Shown in pieces: positions 4,901 to 8,877 of a stretch of DNA of 8,877 nucleotides; position 1 is the stretch's first letter, and each line of letters opens with the position of its first letter. The notes beneath the pieces are model-generated. The model was not told where the DNA came from. It saw only the letters and a program-made list of their open reading frames with translations, and ran no database searches. Origin of the DNA: Ruminococcus sp. (lineage in GTDB: Bacteria > Bacillota > Clostridia > Oscillospirales > Ruminococcaceae). The stretch covers positions 1-8,877 of the forward strand of contig JAAVHM010000056.1 of the NCBI GenBank assembly GCA_014799675.1, read 5' to 3'. The position numbers and the translations under genes are program-made.

Positions 4901-6460
4901 TTATTTAGCGTATTCAACAGCGCGGCTTTCACGAATAAGATTGACCTTGATCTGTCCGGGATAATCCATTTCATTCTCAATTCTTTGAGCGATCTCCCGG
5001 GCAACTATAGTCATCTTCTCATCGTTTATCTTTTCGGGCATTATCATTATGCGGACTTCGCGTCCCGCCTGAATTGCAAAGGATTTTTCAACGCCGTCGT
5101 AGGAAGTACATATCTCTTCAAGCTTTTGCAGACGCTTGATATAATTCTCGTAATTTTCGCTTCTTGCGCCGGGTCTTGCCGCCGAAATAGCGTCCGCCGC
5201 CTGCACAAGAGTCGCGACAACAGTCTTCGCCTCAACGTCGCCGTGGTGAGCCTCGATAGCGTGGATAACCTCCGCGCTCTCCTTGTACTTGCGGCACACG
5301 TCAACGCCTATCTGTACGTGTGAGCCCTCTATCTCATAGCTCAAAGCCTTTCCTATATCGTGGAGCAAGCCTGCTCTTCTCGCAAGATTTGCATCCACGC
5401 CAAGCTCGGAAGCCATAATTCCCGCAAGGTGCGCCACCTCCATAGAGTGGTTGAGGACGTTCTGACGGTAAGATGTTCTGTAGTAAAGACGGCCAATAAG
5501 CCGTACAAGCTCGTGGTTAAGACCGTGGACGTTGGTTTCAAGAACCGCACGTTCGCCCTCCTGCTTGATCTTATGCTCAACCTCTTTCCTTGCCTTGTCA
5601 ACCATTTCCTCGATACGGGAGGGGTGTATTCTTCCGTCGGCAATAAGCTTTTCAAGAGCAATTCTCGCGACCTCGCGCCTTGCGTGGTCGAAGCAGGAAA
5701 GCGTGATCGCTTCGGGTGTGTCGTCAATAATAAGGTCAACTCCCGTAAGAGTTTCAAGAGTACGGATATTGCGTCCCTCACGACCGATGATTCGTCCCTT
5801 CATTTCGTCATTGGGCAGCGGGACAACCGAAACAGCGGTCTCGGAGACCTGATCCGCGGAACATTTCGAGATAGCCATTGAGATAAGAGACCTTGCTCTT
5901 TCCTCGCACTCGTCCTTTAGCTGTGTCTCGTACTGCTGGATCTTTACAGCCTTGTCGTGGATAAGGTCGTTTTCCAGCATAGAGAGCAAATGCTCCTTAG
6001 CCTGTTCCATAGTGAACTGGGAAATTTTTTCAAGTATCTCCATTTGGGAGCGTTTGATCTTGTCGGCTTCCTCCAGCTTTTCTTCAGCCTGTTTGAGCTT
6101 TTTCTGGAGCTGCTCCTCTTTCTTTTCGATGTTGTCGCTTTTCTTGTCAAGGTTTTCCTCTTTCTGCTGGATACGTCTTTCCTGCCTTGACATATCGCTC
6201 CTGCGCTCTTTTATTTCCTTTTCAAGCTCGGAACGGCTTTTGTGTATCTCGTCCTTGGCTTCCACAAGGGCAATTTTCTTCTTGCTTTCAGCCTCTTTTT
6301 TAGCGTCCTCGATAATACGCTCCGCTTCCTTTTCGGCAGAGCCTATAGCGGATTCAGCCTGCTGCTTGCGGTAATTTATACCGACCTTGAAAAGTATAAA
6401 GCCGCCGGCGGCAAATCCCACAAGTAGCGCGACAACGCCGATTATAACATTTGTCAGCAC
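4901..6460 (-). CDS. rny: Ribonuclease Y
   Basis: RNase Y is the membrane-anchored endoribonuclease that starts decay of many mRNAs and matures some transcripts in Firmicutes. The 519-residue product has the full order: an N-terminal membrane helix (about 4-26), a long charged coiled coil (about 33-200), a KH RNA-binding domain with GRIIGREGRNIR (222-233), and an HD phosphohydrolase domain with H338, the catalytic H367-D368 pair in LLHDIGK, H405-H406 and D423 (metal-binding set). A C-terminal domain follows, ending EYAK. The length is normal for the family. The start is GTG at 6458-6460, with AAGGAGG (6470-6476) 9 bases upstream. The gene is a single unit: terminator downstream (4853-4891), and about 650 bases with no convincing gene upstream. 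Confidence 0.98.
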   Translation of the reverse strand: MLTNVIIGVVALLVGFAAGGFILFKVGINYRKQQAESAIGSAEKEAERIIEDAKKEAESKKKIALVEAKDEIHKSRSELEKEIKERRSDMSRQERRIQQKEENLDKKSDNIEKKEEQLQKKLKQAEEKLEEADKIKRSQMEILEKISQFTMEQAKEHLLSMLENDLIHDKAVKIQQYETQLKDECEERARSLISMAISKCSADQVSETAVSVVPLPNDEMKGRIIGREGRNIRTLETLTGVDLIIDDTPEAITLSCFDHARREVARIALEKLIADGRIHPSRIEEMVDKARKEVEHKIKQEGERAVLETNVHGLNHELVRLIGRLYYRTSYRQNVLNHSMEVAHLAGIMASELGVDANLARRAGLLHDIGKALSYEIEGSHVQIGVDVCRKYKESAEVIHAIEAHHGDVEAKTVVATLVQAADAISAARPGARSENYENYIKRLQKLEEICTSYDGVEKSFAIQAGREVRIMIMPEKINDEKMTIVAREIAQRIENEMDYPGQIKVNLIRESRAVEYAK

Positions 6461-6680
6461 TGTTAATACCTCCTTTAAAAATAATTAATAAAATAATTAC
6501 TTCGGAGGCTTTATATCGGATTTTCACTTAAATTTATGCGGAACTTCCGCAAAAGCGTTCATGCGGAATAGCGCCGCAGAAAACGTTTATAATATAGGTA
6601 AATCCGCACCGCCTCCCAAAAAAGGCTGAGCCTTTACCCTTACAGGCATACTTTGTCAATAAAGGTAAAATGTTTCCATG

Positions 6681-6704
6681 AACAATACATACTCATGTAT
6701 TGTT
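6681..6704. repeat. Perfect 10-bp inverted repeat upstream of rny
   Basis: AACAATACAT (6681-6690) and ATGTATTGTT (6695-6704) are separated by 4 bases. It could be a dimeric repressor site or an RNA hairpin. On the minus strand it directly follows a TTGACA (6712-6707), so a bound protein would overlap a possible promoter there. Confidence 0.6.
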
Positions 6705-6933
6705 ACCTGTCAAAATGCGGAAAATAAATATAAATGTGTTATATCGTAAAATTCCCTTTTACGGAATTATACAAAAAATGTAAAAAATTCTGTCAAAATA
6801 CCTATAAGCAATATATGAAAACCTTCTATCAAGCCATAGAAGTAAGAAAAAATTTGAACAGCAATTTATTTGTACGCCTTTGGAAGAATTTTCCGCAGGC
6901 TTGGATATATAAATACATTGCATTCATTCTTAT

Positions 6934-6962
6934 ATTTTAATATAAATCCTTTAAAATGTCAA
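6934..6962 (-). promoter_or_regulatory. Candidate promoter for the rny transcript
   Basis: On the minus strand TTGACA (6962-6957), a 17-base spacer and TAAAAT (6939-6934). If it drives rny, the leader would be about 465 nt. A second, weaker candidate (TTGACA, 19-base spacer, TATAAT) lies at 6766-6796. Confidence 0.5.
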
Positions 6963-7026
6963 GGAAAATTATACAATTTGACACTATTTCATAATAATTT
7001 AACTTTTTGTATGTGAAAAAAGACGG

Positions 7027-7055
7027 TTGACAAACGGGAAAAAAAGTGTTATACT
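7027..7055 (+). promoter_or_regulatory. Promoter upstream of the 47-aa gene and possibly the thrS operon
   Basis: TTGACA (7027-7032), a 17-base spacer and TATACT (7050-7055), with a predicted start near 7062. No terminator lies between the 47-residue gene and the T-box leader, and I see no good promoter between 7265 and 7303. This promoter may therefore also feed the T-box transcript. Confidence 0.75.
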
Positions 7056-7120
7056 GAGAAAAATTCTTTATTTGCTTTACAATGCAAATATCGACTATAC
7101 TATAAATGGTGGTGAATGAA

Positions 7121-7264
7121 ATGCCAAAAAATGCGTTGACCTATAGCGATATTAAAGAAATTGAAAAAATTCTTGAAGAACATAAAGAAACAGCAAACGA
7201 AGAAACAAAAGCCAAAATTGATGAAATAATTACCAAATTAGGCGAATTGGAGATCAGGTCATAA
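7121..7264 (+). CDS. Small acidic helical protein of unknown function (47 aa)
   Basis: I do not recognise this gene. The 47-residue product begins MPKNALTYSDIKEIEKILEE and ends KLGELEIRS. It is highly charged with two predicted amphipathic helices, about 8-23 and 26-43, probably a helical hairpin or small coiled coil. No membrane segment or metal motif is present. The ATG at 7121 follows GGTGGTGA (7108-7115) at a good distance; an in-frame ATG at 7106 overlaps that site and is less likely. A good promoter (7027-7055) precedes it. The stop lies about 38 bases before the T-box leader with no terminator between, so it may be the first, T-box-independent gene of the thrS transcript. Confidence 0.75.
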   Translation: MPKNALTYSDIKEIEKILEEHKETANEETKAKIDEIITKLGELEIRS

Positions 7265-7302
7265 TTATATAACATTTAAAAAAATCAAATATAACAAAAC
7301 TT

Positions 7303-7566
7303 TGATAAGGAAGGCATTACACGCCGAGGGTTTTCAGAGAGCCTTGCACGCTGCTTTAGCAGCATGATGTGAGCAAGGTATTCCCAAGTATAATGCACAC
7401 CGCCTTTGAGTCCGTCCAATACACGGCGGGTCGCTCCCGTTACAGAGCTTCAACGAGGTATACTTTATGTAATTTTTCTCGAATTATTACAATAAGTATA
7501 TGAATTTGGGTGGAAACACGATATTATCGTCCCTTAGTCCGTTTTGGATTAAGGGATTTTTATTTT
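7303..7566 (+). promoter_or_regulatory. T-box leader, threonine type
   Basis: T-box leaders bind uncharged tRNA and switch from terminator to antiterminator. Stem I begins near GATAAGGA (7304-7311) and contains AGAGAG (7336-7341). The likely specifier is ACC (7399-7401, Thr) within CACACCGCC, followed by TTTGAGT. A CGGG-TCGCT-CCCG stem-loop (7427-7439) follows, as does an AT-rich hairpin (7459-7500). The T-box GGGTGGAAACACG is at 7508-7520. Its UGGA would pair with a UCCA tRNA end, consistent with the U discriminator base of Firmicutes tRNA-Thr. The antiterminator uses GGG (7508-7510) and ACG (7518-7520) with CGTCCC (7528-7533). The competing terminator uses CCCTTAGTCC (7531-7540) with GGATTAAGGG (7546-7555) and a T-rich tail. 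It controls the zinc-ribbon gene and thrS. Confidence 0.93.
7531..7566 (+). terminator. Regulated terminator of the T-box leader
   Basis: A ten-pair stem (7531-7540 with 7546-7555, one G-U pair) is followed by ATTTTTATTTT. It shares CCC (7531-7533) with the antiterminator, so the two folds exclude each other. It lies 16 bases before the TTG start of the next gene. Confidence 0.9.
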
Positions 7567-7582
7567 ATGGGGGTGACTGCTA

Positions 7583-8383
7583 TTGAAAGCAATGATTTGT
7601 GAAATGTGCGGCGGCAGAGATTTAGTTAAGCAAGACGGATTATATGTTTGTCAAAATTGCGGCTGCAAATATTCGGCAGAAGAAGCGGGGAATTTATTTG
7701 AAATAAATGTCAAAGTGGAGGTTGACGGCATTTCTGCCTATGAGCAGTTACTTGAAAGGGGCAACACATATTTAAAGCTTGAAGATTACAGATCGGCAAA
7801 GGATACTTTTAAGGAATTTATAAATACATATCCGCATAAAAGAATTGGATATGAAAAATATTTTATCGCCCTTTCCGAAAATTTTTCAGAATATTTTGTT
7901 TATGACCTTGCAAATACAAATACTAAAGCAGAACTGAATAACATAATAGAAAAATTGGTAAAAATTGATGATGAGCGTGACACATATGCCGCTGAAAGCT
8001 TCTTGAAAAAAATCAAAGTCTATTTAAATTGGATAGAACTTAAAGAACAAAAGGAGCAAAAAGAAAATATACTTGATAAGATTTCCGAAGAAAATTTATT
8101 TTGTTCAGAACAAATAGATTCTGCAAAATTAATGCAAAAATGCTCTGTAATTGCTGCCGCAGTATCTTTAATTCTTGGTTTTTTTATCCTTTATGAAAAA
8201 AGCAGTCTTGCTGTTTTTGCATTTATTATTGCAGGCTTTTTTCTGATTTGGTTAGCATTTTCTGCGCGTGATGTGAAAAATATGTCAAAAATGATAGATG
8301 AAAATTGTGCAAAGAAAGTAGAATTTGAAAAAGAACTTAACGATATCAATGATAAAATCAATAAAATAAAAATTAATTTGTAA
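7583..8383 (+). CDS. Zinc-ribbon, TPR-like protein with two membrane segments, unknown function
   Basis: The 266-residue product has four visible parts. First is a zinc ribbon with CEMC (C6, C9) and CQNC (C23, C26). Next is a helical TPR-like region (about 52-95, with YEQLLERGNTYLKLEDY and A-K-x2-F) continuing in Lys/Glu-rich helices to about 180. Two adjacent membrane helices follow (about 187-204 and 208-227), then a charged coiled-coil tail (232-266). The start is TTG at 7583, supported by GGGGGTGA (about 7569-7576) six bases upstream; the next in-frame ATG (7592) is too far from that site. It lies directly behind the T-box terminator, and its TAA overlaps the thrS ribosome binding site, so it is translated from the thrS transcript. 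It is very A+T-rich beside thrS, suggesting acquisition. The function is unknown; a membrane-linked sensor or scaffold is possible. Confidence 0.9.
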   Translation: MKAMICEMCGGRDLVKQDGLYVCQNCGCKYSAEEAGNLFEINVKVEVDGISAYEQLLERGNTYLKLEDYRSAKDTFKEFINTYPHKRIGYEKYFIALSENFSEYFVYDLANTNTKAELNNIIEKLVKIDDERDTYAAESFLKKIKVYLNWIELKEQKEQKENILDKISEENLFCSEQIDSAKLMQKCSVIAAAVSLILGFFILYEKSSLAVFAFIIAGFFLIWLAFSARDVKNMSKMIDENCAKKVEFEKELNDINDKINKIKINL

Positions 8384-8396
8384 AGGAGAAATCACT

Positions 8397-8877
8397 ATGA
8401 TCAAACTAACTCTGAAAGACGGCTCCGTAAAGGAGATCGAAGCCGCAATGCCTGCTGCCGAGGTAGTCAAGGGCATTGGCATGGGACTGTACAAATCCGC
8501 GTGCTGCGTAAAAATCGACGGCAATGTATGCGATTTGCGTACAACTATCGACAAGGACTGCACCTTTGAGGTCATGACCTTTGACAGCGACGAGGGCAAA
8601 AAGACTTTCTGGCACACTGCTTCCCACATTCTGGCGCAGGCTGTCAAGAGACTTTACCCGGGTGTTAAGCTTGCCATAGGTCCTGCTATCGACAACGGCT
8701 TTTACTATGATTTCGACACGGAAAAGGCTTTCACCGCCGACGACCTTGCGGCTCTTGAAGCTGAAATGAAAAAAATCGTCAAGGAGGGTATCGACATTGA
8801 GCAGTTCGGACTTCCCGCCGACGAGGCTAAGGCTATGCTTGAAAAAATGGGCGAACCCTACAAGGTTGAGCTTTGCG
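8397..8877 (+). CDS. thrS: Threonyl-tRNA synthetase, N-terminal part (runs off the window)
   Basis: ThrRS attaches threonine to tRNA-Thr in the cytosol. The visible 160 residues cover the N-terminal TGS domain (about 1-62, starting MIKLTLKDGSVKEIE) and most of the editing (tRNA-SAD/N2) domain. That domain has the H73-x3-H77 motif in FWHTASHILAQAVKRLYPG (71-89) and IGPAIDNGFYYDF (94-106), which removes mischarged serine. These positions match the numbering in E. coli ThrRS. The catalytic and anticodon-binding domains lie beyond the window end. AAAGGAG (8382-8388) is 8 bases before the ATG and overlaps the stop codon of the upstream gene, so the two are tightly coupled. Control by the threonine T-box at 7303-7566 fits this identity. 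Confidence 0.97.
   Translation, partial: MIKLTLKDGSVKEIEAAMPAAEVVKGIGMGLYKSACCVKIDGNVCDLRTTIDKDCTFEVMTFDSDEGKKTFWHTASHILAQAVKRLYPGVKLAIGPAIDNGFYYDFDTEKAFTADDLAALEAEMKKIVKEGIDIEQFGLPADEAKAMLEKMGEPYKVELC

Larger units (their letters stand above)
6461..7026. other. AT-rich intergenic interval upstream of rny, no convincing gene
   Basis: This stretch holds no reading frame with a usable ribosome binding site. It contains a perfect 10-bp inverted repeat (6681-6704), a GCGGAA-C-TTCCGC hairpin (6538-6550), three copies of ATGCGGAA (6537, 6561, 6715) and a distant inverted match TGCGGAAAAT (6716-6725)/ATTTTCCGCA (6888-6897). It also has minus-strand promoter candidates at 6934-6962 and 6766-6796. 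It could be a long structured 5' leader of rny, or the site of an unannotated RNA. I recognise no riboswitch class in it. Confidence 0.5.

Noticed and set aside
5360..6374. Several plus-strand frames of 77-173 residues opposite rny
   Set aside because: They are antisense shadows of the RNase Y coiled-coil and catalytic region, with no ribosome binding sites and repetitive Ser/Phe/Leu composition.
6619..6634. Minus-strand terminator (AAAGGC-TGA-GCCTTT with T-run)
   Set aside because: The stem is only 6 bp with the T-run partly inside it, and no gene lies upstream on that strand. It might act as an attenuator, but the evidence is thin.
6734..6940. 68-residue plus-strand frame upstream of rny
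   Set aside because: No ribosome binding site before the ATG, A+T-driven Lys/Phe/Tyr composition, and overlap with repeats and a minus-strand promoter candidate. Probably chance.

Overview
The window looks like a chromosomal segment of a low-to-mid G+C Gram-positive gut-type Clostridia, most likely an Oscillospiraceae/Ruminococcus-like organism. This rests on the Firmicutes-style regulation (a T-box leader in front of threonyl-tRNA synthetase, TTGACA/TATAAT promoters with 17-base spacers, strong AGGAGG ribosome binding sites), an RNase Y gene, a GH27 glycosidase and a hydrophobic type I toxin-like peptide. The species call is an inference.

Left end (1-1803): a 34-residue holin-like toxin-type peptide on the minus strand (78-182) has its own promoter, a leader that hides its ribosome binding site, and a strong hairpin directly after the stop codon. 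Divergent from it, a perfect promoter drives an apparently non-coding RNA of about 120 nt (about 317-436) that shares sequence blocks with the toxin leader and with the RNA end at 1-70. A five-unit heptamer array then leads into an intracellular GH27 glycosidase (507-1772) with its own terminator.

Middle (1804-4890): an isolated 49-residue small protein on the minus strand with a consensus promoter; mscL (minus); a ribbon-helix-helix repressor (minus) divergent from an 82-residue helical protein (plus), with a perfect 16-bp palindrome between them; and a 474-residue O-antigen-ligase-like polytopic membrane protein (minus). An A+T-rich pair of inverted heptamer arrays separates the ligase gene from rny.

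Right (4891-8877): rny (RNase Y, minus, GTG start) lies downstream of a long, AT-rich, non-coding interval of about 650 bases containing inverted repeats and candidate promoters on both strands. On the plus strand follow a 47-residue acidic helical protein, a threonine-type T-box leader, a gene for a zinc-ribbon/helical/two-membrane-segment protein, and the start of thrS, which runs off the window. Because the zinc-ribbon gene sits between the T-box terminator and thrS, it should be induced together with thrS when uncharged tRNA-Thr accumulates. Its A+T-rich composition contrasts sharply with thrS and suggests it was inserted into the leader-synthetase unit.

The most interesting points are the T-box-controlled zinc-ribbon membrane protein, the toxin and orphan small RNA arrangement, the RHH/palindrome/82-residue divergent module, and the two heptamer-repeat loci.
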